A stretch of 64,000 nt of DNA from Devosia sp. LC5 (GCF_000735585.1 NZ_JNNO01000010.1:1-64000); one strand, 5' to 3'; shown: positions 42,671-51,943, numbered from the stretch's first letter. Made by a program: numbers and translations. Notes: a model not told the origin generated them from the sequence alone.

Positions 42671-43960
42671 ATGACAGAGACTGCCAAGAAGACCGGCATT
42701 TCCCGCCGCAACTTGCTCAAGACCGGCGCTGCCGCCATGGCCGGTACGGCTCTCGGCACCGGAGCCATCACCGGCTTTCCCACTATCTGGGCACAGAATC
42801 CGATCACCCTGCGCCAGTTCGGCACGGGTGTGAGCAACCTCAATGCCATCGCTGAAAAGTGCAAGGAAGACCTGGGCATCACGCTGGAGATGACGGCGAC
42901 GGATTCCGACGCGGCGGCCCAGCGCGCCGTTACCCAGCCTGACAGCTACGACATCGCCGATATCGAATACTGGATTCTCAAGAAGGTTTTCCCGGCGGGC
43001 GTGATCCAGCCGATGGATACCAGCAGGCTGACCTATTACGACAAGATCGTGCCGCTGTTCAAAACCGGCAAACTGCTACCCGACAGCGTCATCGCCCAAG
43101 GCACCGCGCCCCACACCGTGGGCTATGTCGATGCCCCCGACAGCAAGACCTTCGCCAAGGGCGAAACCGGTTGGTTCACCATGGTGCCGACCATCTACAA
43201 CGCCGATACCCTGGGCATCCGTCCGGACCTGGTCGGGCGTGATATCACCACCTGGGCCGATATCATGGACCCGGCCTTCAAGGGCAAGACCGCCATTATC
43301 AACGTGCCCTCGATCGGCATCATGGATGCGGCCATGATCATGGAAGCCATGGGCAATATCACCTATGGCGACAAGGGCAACATGACCACGGCCGAAATCG
43401 ATGCGACCATCGATTTCCTGATCAAGGCCAAGCAGGATGGCCAGTTCCGCGCCTTCTGGAAGAGCTTCGATGAATCGGTGAACCTGATGAGTTCGGGCGA
43501 AGTGGTGATCCAGTCCATGTGGTCGCCGGCCGTTGCAGCCGTGCGCTCCAAGGGCATCGCCTGCACCTATCAGCCGCTCAAGGAAGGCTATCGCTCCTGG
43601 GGTGGTGGCCTGGGCCTTGCCGCGCATCTGCAAGGCGCGCAGCTCGACGCCGCCTATGAATATATCAACTGGTACACGTCCGGTTGGGTCGGCGGCTATC
43701 TCAACCGCCAGGGCTATTATTCAGCGGCCATGGAAACGGCCAAGGAATATATGTCGGCGGACGAATGGGGCTACTGGATCGAGGGCAAGGCCGCCACGGG
43801 CGATATCCTGGCGCCCGATGGGACCGTGATGGAGAAGGCCGGTGCCATTCGCGATGGTGGCTCATTCGAAGAGCGCATGGGCAAGGTCGCCTGTTGGAAC
43901 TCGGTGATGGACGAAGACCGCTACATGGTCCGCCGCTGGAACGAGTTCATCGTGGCCTGA
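42671..43960 (+). CDS. Polyamine-type ABC transporter substrate-binding protein with Tat signal
   Basis: 429 residues. The N-terminus has a twin-arginine signal (ISRRNLLKTG, then an Ala/Gly-rich segment ending near IWAQ), so it is probably exported folded. The body matches the PotD/extracellular solute-binding protein type (DIADIEYWILKK, WFTMVPTIYNADTLGI, GEVVIQSMWSPA). With a racemase in the operon, an amino-acid derivative or hydantoin-like compound is as plausible as a polyamine. A large inverted repeat follows the stop codon. Confidence 0.91.
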   Translation: MTETAKKTGISRRNLLKTGAAAMAGTALGTGAITGFPTIWAQNPITLRQFGTGVSNLNAIAEKCKEDLGITLEMTATDSDAAAQRAVTQPDSYDIADIEYWILKKVFPAGVIQPMDTSRLTYYDKIVPLFKTGKLLPDSVIAQGTAPHTVGYVDAPDSKTFAKGETGWFTMVPTIYNADTLGIRPDLVGRDITTWADIMDPAFKGKTAIINVPSIGIMDAAMIMEAMGNITYGDKGNMTTAEIDATIDFLIKAKQDGQFRAFWKSFDESVNLMSSGEVVIQSMWSPAVAAVRSKGIACTYQPLKEGYRSWGGGLGLAAHLQGAQLDAAYEYINWYTSGWVGGYLNRQGYYSAAMETAKEYMSADEWGYWIEGKAATGDILAPDGTVMEKAGAIRDGGSFEERMGKVACWNSVMDEDRYMVRRWNEFIVA

Positions 43961-43982
43961 TGACGGCGAGGGGGCCGGTGAG

Positions 43983-44104
43983 GCCCCCTCATCCGGCGCT
44001 TCGCGCCACCTTCTCCCACAAGGGGAGAAGGGGAGTTCGTTGAGCTCTCCGTGGTCCCTTCTCCCCTTGTGGGAGAATGTGCCCGAAGGGCGGATGAGGG
44101 GGCT
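43983..44104. repeat. Long inverted repeat between binding protein and permease genes
   Basis: The inner arms at 44011-44032 and 44056-44077 are a perfect 22-bp inverted repeat with a 23-base spacer. The outer arms GCCCCCTCATCCG (43983-43995) and CGGATGAGGGGGC (44091-44103) add 13 more bp. This is the C/G-rich intergenic element type common in Hyphomicrobiales. It fills most of the 165-base gap and would form a very stable structure in the operon mRNA. Confidence 0.8.
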
Positions 44105-44125
44105 GCAGATGTCAGGGACAAGCCA

Positions 44126-44983
44126 ATGAACAACCTTCTGAGCCGCGCCACGCCCTACCTGCAGGCGGCGCCGCTGCTTCTCATTCTCGGCTTCTTCCTC
44201 GCCATCCCGATCCTGCTGCTGCTGATCGTCAGCTTCTGGGACTACGACTTTGCCGGCATGTACCCCGATTTCATGACGCTCAACTATGCCGAGACGCTCG
44301 GGAGTTGGGTCACCTGGAAAACCTACGGCAATACGTTGAAATTCGCAGCCATGGTCTGGGCGATCACCGCTTTTGTCGGTTTCTGGGTCGCCTACTTCCT
44401 GGCCTTTCATGTGCGGACGGCGACCATGCAGATGGTGCTATTCCTGGTCTGCACCGTCCCCTTCCTCACGTCCAACATCATCCGCATGATCTCGTGGATT
44501 CCCGTGCTTGGCCGCAACGGGTTGATCAATTCCGGGCTGGTCGGGGCCGGCGTCATCGATCAGCCGATCGAATGGTTGCTCTATTCCGATTTCGCGGTGA
44601 TCCTGGCCATGGTCCATCTCTATACGCTGTTCATGGTGACGCCCATTTTCAACACCATGATGCGCATCGACAAATCGCTGATCGAGGCGGCGCGCGACGG
44701 TGGCGCCAAGGATTGGCAGATCATCTGGAATGTCATCCTGCCGCTAGCCAAGCCCGGCATCGCCATTGGCACAATCTTCGTGGTGACGCTGGTCATGGCC
44801 GACTTTTCGACGGTTCAGGTCATGTCGGGCGGCCAGTCCGCCTCGGTAGCGCTGATGATGCGCAACCAGATGAGCCTGCTGCAATATCCAGCCGCCGCGG
44901 CAAATGCCATCGTGCTGCTCGTGCTGGTGCTGTTCATGGTGGCGGGCATCCTGCGCATCGTCGATATCAGGAAGGAACTCTGA
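44126..44983 (+). CDS. Polyamine-type ABC transporter permease, subunit 1 (PotB-like)
   Basis: 285 residues, six membrane segments, with the EAA loop IEAARDGGAKDWQIIWNVILPLAKPGI near 200-225, which docks on the ATPase. The start at 44126 follows CAGGGA, downstream of the inverted repeat; the longer open frame through the repeat is not coding. One base separates its stop from the next start. Confidence 0.93.
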   Translation: MNNLLSRATPYLQAAPLLLILGFFLAIPILLLLIVSFWDYDFAGMYPDFMTLNYAETLGSWVTWKTYGNTLKFAAMVWAITAFVGFWVAYFLAFHVRTATMQMVLFLVCTVPFLTSNIIRMISWIPVLGRNGLINSGLVGAGVIDQPIEWLLYSDFAVILAMVHLYTLFMVTPIFNTMMRIDKSLIEAARDGGAKDWQIIWNVILPLAKPGIAIGTIFVVTLVMADFSTVQVMSGGQSASVALMMRNQMSLLQYPAAAANAIVLLVLVLFMVAGILRIVDIRKEL

Positions 44984-44984
44984 G

Positions 44985-45803
44985 ATGGGCAGCGAGAAAC
45001 GCACCCCCGGATTCTATATGCTGGCAGCTCTCTTCATACTGTTCGTGCTGTTCCTCTATGGTCCGCTTTCCGCCGTGTTCATCCTCAGCTTCCAGGGGCC
45101 GCAGGGCGGGCTGACCTTTCCGCTCAATGGCGTCTCCCTCCGTTGGTTCCAGAACCTGTTCGAGACCCAGGCCGTCGGCAATTTCGGCGCCAGCTTTGGC
45201 CGCTCGCTGGCGCTGGGCCTGATGGTGATGATCGCAACAGTGCTGGTATCGCTGCTCGCCGGGCTTGCCTTCCGCCGCAAATTCCTTGGTGCGTCGCCGC
45301 TGTTCTATCTTACGGTCGCCAGCCTCGTCGTGCCCTCGATCATTGTGTCGCTCGGCATAGGCGTTCTGTTCCAGCAGATCGGCATCCAGCCCAACTGGTT
45401 CAGTTCGGGTTTCGGCGCCCATCTCACCTGGACGCTGCCGTTTGGCGTGCTGATCATGTTCGCCGTGTTCAACCGCTTTTCGTCCGCCTACGAGGAGGCA
45501 GCGCGCGACCTCGGGGCCTCGTCATGGCAGACCTTCTATCATGTGGTTCTCCCCATGATCGCCCCCAGCCTGATCGGCGTTGGCCTCTTCGGCTTTTCGC
45601 TGAGCTATGACGAATTCGCCCGCACGCTGATGACCTCGGGCAGTTCCAACACCCTGCCGCTCGAAATCTACGGCATGACCACCAATGTCACGACGCCCGT
45701 GCTCTATGCCTTGGGCACGGTGACGACACTGTTCTCATTCCTCGTCATCCTGGTCACGCTCGGCACCATCCTGTGGGTCAATCGCCGGCGGGCTCAATCA
45801 TGA
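44985..45803 (+). CDS. Polyamine-type ABC transporter permease, subunit 2 (PotC-like)
   Basis: 272 residues, six membrane segments, EAA loop YEEAARDLGASSWQTFYHVVLPMIAPSL near 165-190. AGGAAGGA lies upstream of the ATG at 44985. Its stop overlaps the racemase start as ATGA. It completes the importer with the preceding ATPase, binding protein and PotB-like permease. Confidence 0.93.
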   Translation: MGSEKRTPGFYMLAALFILFVLFLYGPLSAVFILSFQGPQGGLTFPLNGVSLRWFQNLFETQAVGNFGASFGRSLALGLMVMIATVLVSLLAGLAFRRKFLGASPLFYLTVASLVVPSIIVSLGIGVLFQQIGIQPNWFSSGFGAHLTWTLPFGVLIMFAVFNRFSSAYEEAARDLGASSWQTFYHVVLPMIAPSLIGVGLFGFSLSYDEFARTLMTSGSSNTLPLEIYGMTTNVTTPVLYALGTVTTLFSFLVILVTLGTILWVNRRRAQS

Positions 45804-46534
45804 ACCGCATCGCCGTCATCAACCCCAACACCACCGCCAGCATGACGGCGACCATCGCCCATGCCGCGCGGCTGGTGGCGGCGCCAACCACCGAGGTCGT
45901 TCCGGTGACCTCGAGCATGGGCCCGGTGTCGATCGAAGGCTATTATGACGAAGCCTTCGCCCTGCCCGGCCTGTTGCGCGAGATCGGCAGGGCCGAGCGC
46001 GAAGGCGCCGCCGCGGCGGTGATTGCCTGCTTCGACGATACTGGGCTCGATGCTGCCCGTGCCATGGTGCGTATACCGGTAGTCGGTATCTGCGAGGCGG
46101 CACTGGCGACAGCCGCCTTCATCGCCAAGCGTTTCACCGTGGTGACGACGATGGAGCGCTCGCTCGTGCCGATCGAGGAACTGGCGCATCGTTATGGCAT
46201 GACTGGCCGTGCCCGCATTCGCGCTGCCAATATCGCGGTGCTCTCGCTTGAAGACCCCAATTCAGGTGCCCGTGACCAGCTGCGCAGCGAAATCGTTCGC
46301 GCCATTGCCGAGGACAATGCCGAAGCCATCGTGCTGGGCTGCGCCGGCATGGCGGACCTCGCCAAAACCCTGAGCCGGGAATTCGGGCTGCCAGTCATCG
46401 ATGGCGTTGGCGCAGCGGTGAAACAGGCCGAGGCCTTGGTGGCGCTGGGGTTGACGACCAGCAAACGCGGCGCCTATGCCGCGCCTCTGGTCAAGCGCTA
46501 TGATGGCGCGCTAGCCGAGTTTGCTCCCGCATGA
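45800..46534 (+). CDS. Aspartate/glutamate/hydantoin racemase family protein
   Basis: 244 residues. The two catalytic cysteines are present: C77 (VIACFDDTGLDAAR) and C181 (VLGCAGMADL). Opening motif AVINPNTTASMT is typical of the hydantoin/Asp-Glu racemase superfamily, which also holds maleate isomerases. It inverts the alpha carbon of an amino acid or hydantoin by a two-base mechanism without cofactor. ATGA overlaps on both sides tie it to the permease and the GNAT gene. This suggests the importer brings in a D- or racemic amino-acid derivative. Confidence 0.91.
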   Translation: MNRIAVINPNTTASMTATIAHAARLVAAPTTEVVPVTSSMGPVSIEGYYDEAFALPGLLREIGRAEREGAAAAVIACFDDTGLDAARAMVRIPVVGICEAALATAAFIAKRFTVVTTMERSLVPIEELAHRYGMTGRARIRAANIAVLSLEDPNSGARDQLRSEIVRAIAEDNAEAIVLGCAGMADLAKTLSREFGLPVIDGVGAAVKQAEALVALGLTTSKRGAYAAPLVKRYDGALAEFAPA

Positions 46535-47343
46535 ACCGGACCATTCGCACGCTGACATTGGCAGAAATCCAGCACCTGCTGGATTGGGCGGCCGCCGAAG
46601 GCTGGAATCCCGGGCTTGACGATGCGCAGCCTTTCCACGCCGCCGATCCCGGTGGGTTTTTCGGCGCCTTTGTCGGCGAGCAGATGGTCGCCGGCATCTC
46701 CGCTGTCGCCTATGACGCCCATTTTGGTTTCATCGGTCTTTATATCTGCCATCCCGACTGGCGCGGACAGGGTCACGGCAAGGCCGTGTGGGATACTGCC
46801 ATGGCCCACCTTGGCTCCCGCACCGTAGGGCTCGATGGGGTAGCTGAGCAGCAAGCCAATTACGCAAGCATGGGTTTCGTGCCGGTCTATGAAACCATCC
46901 GCATGAGCGGAACATTGCCCGACCGCCCCGCCCATCTCCAAAGCCCCTCGCCCGGATATCTCAACGAGATCCGCGAATTGGACCGCCTATGCTTCCCCGC
47001 CCCACGCGATGCCTTTTTGCGGCATTGGCTCGCCCCACCGCGCCATAGCCTTGTGCACCGAACCGGCGGCACGATCGACGGCTACGCCGTGCGCCGTCCG
47101 TGCCGCGAGGGCTCCAAGATCGGCCCTCTCTTCGCCCATACGATGCATGCTGCCACCAACATCCTGACCGCCCAATCCGGCACCATCCATATCGACGTCC
47201 CGGCCTTCCAGACTGAATGGCTCTCAAACTTATCGAGGCTTGGCTTCCGGAAGGGTTTCACAACGCGCCGCATGTACAGGGGCAAGCCACCTTCTATGCA
47301 CATGCCCGCTGTCTTCGGCATCTCCAGCCTCGAACTCGGCTGA
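46531..47343 (+). CDS. Two-domain GNAT family N-acetyltransferase
   Basis: 270 residues. N-terminal GNAT fold (about 1-130) with the acetyl-CoA loop in YICHPDWRGQGHGKAVWDTA (Q/RxxGxG-type RGQGHG). A C-terminal domain (about 140-270) follows, like the YitH/Acetyltransf_18 group. The start overlaps the racemase stop as ATGA, so it is part of the operon. It may acetylate the imported amine or amino acid, but the substrate cannot be told. No terminator is evident in the 127 bases after it. Confidence 0.88.
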   Translation: MNRTIRTLTLAEIQHLLDWAAAEGWNPGLDDAQPFHAADPGGFFGAFVGEQMVAGISAVAYDAHFGFIGLYICHPDWRGQGHGKAVWDTAMAHLGSRTVGLDGVAEQQANYASMGFVPVYETIRMSGTLPDRPAHLQSPSPGYLNEIRELDRLCFPAPRDAFLRHWLAPPRHSLVHRTGGTIDGYAVRRPCREGSKIGPLFAHTMHAATNILTAQSGTIHIDVPAFQTEWLSNLSRLGFRKGFTTRRMYRGKPPSMHMPAVFGISSLELG

Positions 47344-47470
47344 CCAAAGGCGCTAGGCTGTTTCCGCGAGGCGGCCCGTCTGATCGCGGGGGACAAATCA
47401 TGGCCAATGTGCCCGCGCAATTCACCCGACCCGCATTATTGCGAGCGGCCCTCATGGCGGCCAGCCAGCC

Positions 47471-48241
47471 TCAGCGCTGGATATGCCCGCCATCGGCAAT
47501 GATGGTCTGACCGGACATGATCCTGGCGTCGTCGGAGGCGAGCCAGAGGGCGAGGCGGGCTATATCCTCGGGGGCAACCAATTGCTGGATCGCCTGGCGG
47601 CCCAGCGTTTCGCGGATATAGGCGGGATCATTTGCCGAAGCCTGGCTCCGCTCGGTAAGCGTGCGCCCGGGCGCAATGCACATGACGCGGATTCCATATG
47701 GGCCAAGGTCGCGAGAGAGGCATTGAGTGAAGCCGCCGATGGCCGCCTTGGCCGTGCCATAGGCGATGAGCCCGGCAGCCCCTTGCATCCAGGAGGTCGA
47801 TCCCAGGTTGATAATGGTGCCGCCCCCCGATTGCTTCATGTCCGGCGTGACGGCCTGGGCCGCAAATGCCAGATGCCGCAGATTTACGGCCATGCGATCA
47901 TCCCAGTAGCCGGGCGTCACCGTTTCGAAATCGTGGCGCTCGTCGTGGCCGGCATTGTTGATCAGAATTTGGATCGGCCCAAGTTGCTGGCGCAGCGTCG
48001 ATATGGCGGCGATAAGAGCCGGGATATCGGCTACATCGGCGCCGGTTGCTGCAGCGGTTCCGCCTGTGGCCACGATCGCGTCACGCGCTGCCTCGGCGCC
48101 CTCGACGTTGCGGTCGATAATGCCGACAAGGGCGCCATGCCGGGCAAAGGCCAAAGCCATGGCTTTGCCGATACCCGCTGCTCCACCCGTGACGATGACC
48201 GGCTTGCCGGCAAGGCTATGATAGCTGTTCTCCCGGCTCAT
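47471..48241 (-). CDS. SDR family oxidoreductase of the sugar-acid cluster
   Basis: 256 residues. TGGAAGIG cofactor loop at 18-25, NNAG at 95-98, catalytic S148, Y161 and K165. Asp in GIIDRN (about 43) favours NAD. Last gene of the nine-gene minus-strand operon, its ATG overlapping the stop of the IclR-SMP-30 gene (ATGA). In such clusters the SDR usually oxidises the sugar at C1 to the lactone that the SMP-30 domain then opens; that order is inferred. Confidence 0.92.
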   Translation of the reverse strand: MSRENSYHSLAGKPVIVTGGAAGIGKAMALAFARHGALVGIIDRNVEGAEAARDAIVATGGTAAATGADVADIPALIAAISTLRQQLGPIQILINNAGHDERHDFETVTPGYWDDRMAVNLRHLAFAAQAVTPDMKQSGGGTIINLGSTSWMQGAAGLIAYGTAKAAIGGFTQCLSRDLGPYGIRVMCIAPGRTLTERSQASANDPAYIRETLGRQAIQQLVAPEDIARLALWLASDDARIMSGQTIIADGGHIQR

Positions 48242-49944
48242 CCGGCAAAGGCCCCGCCCCGCTGGCCGCGCACGCCCGGATCGAAGGCGAAAAGGCCGCC
48301 CGATAGGGGTGCTTCCACCAGCATGCGCTCGGCGAGGCGGATGCGCCCGGAGGTGATGTAGAGACGGTCGAGATTGGGGCCCCCAAAGGCGCAGCTCGAT
48401 GGGCGCGGCACGGGCACGCCGACGACACGATCAAGCCGTCCATCGGGTGCGTAGCGGCGCACCGCCCAGCCGTCCCAGACAGCCACCCAGAGATAGCCTT
48501 CGGCATCGACACTCATGCCATCCGGCTTGCCCTCGGAGGGCGGGATCTGCACGACGACGCGGCGATTGGCTATGGTGCCGGCAGCAAGATCGAAGTCATA
48601 GGCGAAGATGCAGCCCAGCGCGGAATCGGCGAAGTACATGATCTTGTCGTCGGGGCTCCAGCCCATGCCGTTGGAGACGGTGAAGCCGGTATCGACGCGG
48701 CGCCAGCTGGCATCGGGTTCGATGCAGTAAAGGCTCCCCGACGGTCCCGAGGCGTCGAGCGCCATGCTGCCCGCCCAGAACCGGCCACGCCGGTCGCACT
48801 TGGCGTCGTTGAACCGGTTGGTGGCAATGTCGGCCTCCGGATCAACCACTGGGGTCAGCGCGCCGCTGGCGATATCGAGCAGTTCCAGCCCGTTCTGCGT
48901 CATGACGGCATGCCCGCCACCCAGGCGCGGCGCGATGGAGGTGACCATGCGCGACATCTTGGTGGTGGTATTATTCCCATTGGCGGGATCGAAGGCGTGG
49001 ACGCTGGGCGACAGGATATCGAGCCACAACAATTTGCCGTCCTGCTCGCTCCAGGTCGGCCCTTCGCCCAGATGAGCCGCGACCGGCAGCACACATTCGG
49101 CATTGGCGTGAACCAGCGCGCGCGGGCGCTCGGGCGCAGTGATGCTCATGGCGGTGGCTCCGACATTGCCAGAAATGCGGCGTGCGGCCTCCATCAGATC
49201 GCGGCCGATAATGTGCAGGCGATCGATCGGCAGCCGCTCGCGCGGGCCGGAGACGCCGATGGCCGCAATGGGCTCATGGCGGTGATCGAGTACGGGGGCG
49301 GCGACCGAGACGACGCCAGCCACATGCTCCTCGATCGAAAGCGCATAGCCGCGGGCCCGGGTCAGCGCCAGGTCGGTCAGCAGTTCGGCCTCGTTGCCCG
49401 GCACCTTGGCCGGGTCATTGGAGGCGCGCAGTTCGGCGATCAGCTCGCGCTGCCGATGCGGCGTCAGGAAGCCCAGCAGGGCCTTGCCCCCCGCAGTGCA
49501 ATGCAGCGGCGCGCGCCGGCCGACCTCGATGCGGAAGCCGAAGGCATCGGCGGATAGCCTCCGATCGATATAAAGGATCGAGCCGTTTTCCAGCTCGCAG
49601 AGCGACACGGTTTCGCTGGTCATGTCGGCCAGCCGATCCAGCTCTGGCGCCGCAGCGCCGCGCAGGTCGAATTCATCCCACACTTTGTGGGCCAGTTCGA
49701 ACAGGCGCGGTCCCAGCCGATAGGTCTGGTCGGCCTCGTTGAAGCGGATCAGCCGGAATTCCAGCAAGGCCTCAAGAATGCGGTGCAGCGTCCCCTTGGG
49801 AAAGCCCGTGAGCTTGATCAACTGGGTGAAGCGCTGCGGCCGGTCCACTTCGCCAAGCAGGTCGAGAACGTAGAGACCCTTGCCGAGCGCCGAGGTGCCC
49901 TGGGGCATCTCGTGCTCGCCGATGCGCTTGAGTTCTATTGCCAT
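48238..49944 (-). CDS. Fusion of IclR transcriptional regulator and SMP-30/gluconolactonase
   Basis: 568 residues in one uninterrupted frame. Residues 16-80 are the IclR winged helix (FTQLIKLTGFPKGTLHRILEAL). Residues 90-258 are the IclR effector domain (VGRRAPLHCTAGGKALLGFL at 141-160). After a short linker, 278-565 form a complete six-bladed SMP-30/regucalcin domain. Its metal and substrate residues are kept: E294 (GEGP), R377/N379 (NRFND), N425 (SNGM) and D475 (KPDGM). It should hydrolyse an aldono-lactone, and the same chain binds DNA. An internal ATG at 49149 (M266) has GGAG 8 bases upstream, so a free lactonase may also be made. It lies between the ABC ATPase (10 bases upstream) and the SDR. 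Confidence 0.92.
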   Translation of the reverse strand: MAIELKRIGEHEMPQGTSALGKGLYVLDLLGEVDRPQRFTQLIKLTGFPKGTLHRILEALLEFRLIRFNEADQTYRLGPRLFELAHKVWDEFDLRGAAAPELDRLADMTSETVSLCELENGSILYIDRRLSADAFGFRIEVGRRAPLHCTAGGKALLGFLTPHRQRELIAELRASNDPAKVPGNEAELLTDLALTRARGYALSIEEHVAGVVSVAAPVLDHRHEPIAAIGVSGPRERLPIDRLHIIGRDLMEAARRISGNVGATAMSITAPERPRALVHANAECVLPVAAHLGEGPTWSEQDGKLLWLDILSPSVHAFDPANGNNTTTKMSRMVTSIAPRLGGGHAVMTQNGLELLDIASGALTPVVDPEADIATNRFNDAKCDRRGRFWAGSMALDASGPSGSLYCIEPDASWRRVDTGFTVSNGMGWSPDDKIMYFADSALGCIFAYDFDLAAGTIANRRVVVQIPPSEGKPDGMSVDAEGYLWVAVWDGWAVRRYAPDGRLDRVVGVPVPRPSSCAFGGPNLDRLYITSGRIRLAERMLVEAPLSGGLFAFDPGVRGQRGGAFAG

Positions 49945-49954
49945 GCTGATCCCG

Positions 49955-51097
49955 CTACTTGATGGCTTCTTCTGTAGCCGGATCGAACAGGTGTATGGAA
50001 GTGTTTGGCTTGATCGCCAACCGTACCTGCCTGCCGATCAGCGACTGGTCCACATCGTAGAGCCGGGCAATCAGTGTGCCCGAGGCACGGCCCTCGTGCT
50101 CATGCTCGCCCGCCACCGGGATTGCAACCTGATGGCCCGGCAGGCGGAAATGCACATAGGCCTCGCTGCCCAGGCTTTCCACCAGCATGGGTTCGACTTC
50201 GAGTGCCGCCTCATTGGGCGCGGCAAGCCCCAGCGCTTCCGGGCGAATGCCGCAGATGACGCTTCTGCCGATATAGGCCGAAGCGGCATGCGCCACTGCG
50301 CCTTCAGGTCGCAATTGCAGGCCACCAGCCTCGATGAAGACGCCCTTGTCGTCGCGCGCCAGGGTGCCGGTGATGAAGTTCATCGAGGGCGATCCGATGA
50401 AACCGGCCACGAAGATATTGTTGGGTCGATTGAACAGCTCATCGGGGGTGCCGATCTGCTGCACCACGCCACGCCGCATGATGACGATGCGGTCTGCCAT
50501 GGTCATGGCTTCGGTCTGGTCATGCGTCACATAGATGGTGGTGACGCCGATGCGACGCTGCAGGGCGGTGATCTCGGCGCGCATCTGCACGCGCAGGGCA
50601 GCGTCGAGATTGGACAATGGCTCATCCATCAGGAAGACGCGCGGCTCGCGGACGATGGCCCGGCCCAGCGCGACACGCTGGCGCTGCCCACCCGAGAGGG
50701 CCTTGGGACGCCGGTCGAGCAGGTCGGTGATTTCCAGCGCCTGCGCGGCACGCTCGACGCGGGCATTGATCTCGGCCTTGTCGGTATTCCGCATCTTGAG
50801 GCCGAAGCCGATATTCTGGCGGACGGTCAGGTGCGGATAGAGCGCATAATTCTGAAACACCATGGCGATGTCGCGCTTACCGGGAGCAAGCTCGGTTACG
50901 TCCTCGCCGCCGATGATGATGCGGCCGCCGCTGGCGGCTTCGAGCCCGGCGAGGATTTTGAGCGCGGTCGACTTGCCGCAACCCGAGGGTCCGACAAAAA
51001 CCACGAACTCGCCATCATTGATTTGGAGGGACATGTCCTTGAGGGCATTGAAAGCACCGAAGGACTTGCTGAGATTTTGAATCTGAATGTCGGCCAT
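49955..51097 (-). CDS. Sugar ABC transporter ATP-binding protein (MalK/UgpC type)
   Basis: 380 residues. Walker A GPSGCGKST at 36-44, signature LSGGQRQRVALGRAI, Walker B VFLMDEPLSNLD, and a C-terminal TOBE regulatory region (about 240-370). It energises the two permeases directly upstream in the operon. GGGAAA precedes the ATG at short distance. It is shared, presumably, by both paralogous binding proteins. Confidence 0.94.
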   Translation of the reverse strand: MADIQIQNLSKSFGAFNALKDMSLQINDGEFVVFVGPSGCGKSTALKILAGLEAASGGRIIIGGEDVTELAPGKRDIAMVFQNYALYPHLTVRQNIGFGLKMRNTDKAEINARVERAAQALEITDLLDRRPKALSGGQRQRVALGRAIVREPRVFLMDEPLSNLDAALRVQMRAEITALQRRIGVTTIYVTHDQTEAMTMADRIVIMRRGVVQQIGTPDELFNRPNNIFVAGFIGSPSMNFITGTLARDDKGVFIEAGGLQLRPEGAVAHAASAYIGRSVICGIRPEALGLAAPNEAALEVEPMLVESLGSEAYVHFRLPGHQVAIPVAGEHEHEGRASGTLIARLYDVDQSLIGRQVRLAIKPNTSIHLFDPATEEAIK

Positions 51098-51101
51098 GGG
51101 T

Positions 51102-51932
51102 CTATTTCCCCGAGCCAGCGGTCAGGCCGCCGACGAGATAGCGTTGCAGGAACAGGTAGGCGAGCATGATGGGCAGGGCCGCCAGGAGTGACGCCGCCAT
51201 GATGACGTTCCAGTCGGTCTGGTATTCGCCCTTGAAGGTGGCAATGCCGATATTGGCCGTCCAATTGTGCGTGGCACTGGCCAGGAAAGTGCGGGCATAG
51301 AGATAGTCGGCCCAGGACAGCACGAAGCCATAGAGCGCTGTAGCGGCGAGGCCGGGCGCCGAGACCGGCAGAATGACCCGGAACAACGCCCCCCAGGGCG
51401 TGCAGCCATCGACCTGTGCCGCCTGTTCGAGCTCCTGCGGGATGGAGTCGAAATAGCCCTTCAGCATCCAGGTGGCGAAGGGGACGATGGCAGTGGCATG
51501 GGCGATGATCAGCGACCAGAGCGAGCCCATCAGCCCCAGGCTGCGGAAAATGCCGAACAGGGGAATGATCAGCATGGTCGCGGGCAGCATCTTGCTCATC
51601 AGGATGAACAGCCCGACCGCCTCGCCGCCCTTCATCGTGTAGCGCGACAGGCTATAGGCGGCCAGCACCGAGACCAGCAGCGAAATCGCGGTGGAGACGA
51701 TGGCGACCAAGGCCGAGTTGAACAGCCAGCGCGGCATGTCGGTGTTGAAAATCAGGTTGGTATAGGTGCTCCATTGCGGATTGGCCGGCCAGAATTGGGG
51801 CGGAAAGCTGCGCAGCGCGCTGGCCGGCGCCAGCGAGGTGATGATCATCCAGTAGATAGGAAACAGCAGGAAGCCGCAGACCACGATGACCGTGGCATAG
51901 AGCAGGATGGACTGGAGCAGAGTGCGTTTCAT
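51102..51932 (-). CDS. Sugar ABC transporter permease (MalG/UgpE type)
   Basis: 276 residues, six membrane segments. The EAA loop is LEQAAQVDGCTPWGALFRVILPVSAPGL near 180-207. It lies 4 bases before the ATPase gene and 11 bases after the other permease, so the three form one translational group. Confidence 0.93.
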   Translation of the reverse strand: MKRTLLQSILLYATVIVVCGFLLFPIYWMIITSLAPASALRSFPPQFWPANPQWSTYTNLIFNTDMPRWLFNSALVAIVSTAISLLVSVLAAYSLSRYTMKGGEAVGLFILMSKMLPATMLIIPLFGIFRSLGLMGSLWSLIIAHATAIVPFATWMLKGYFDSIPQELEQAAQVDGCTPWGALFRVILPVSAPGLAATALYGFVLSWADYLYARTFLASATHNWTANIGIATFKGEYQTDWNVIMAASLLAALPIMLAYLFLQRYLVGGLTAGSGK

Positions 51933-51943
51933 CGCGGCGCCTC

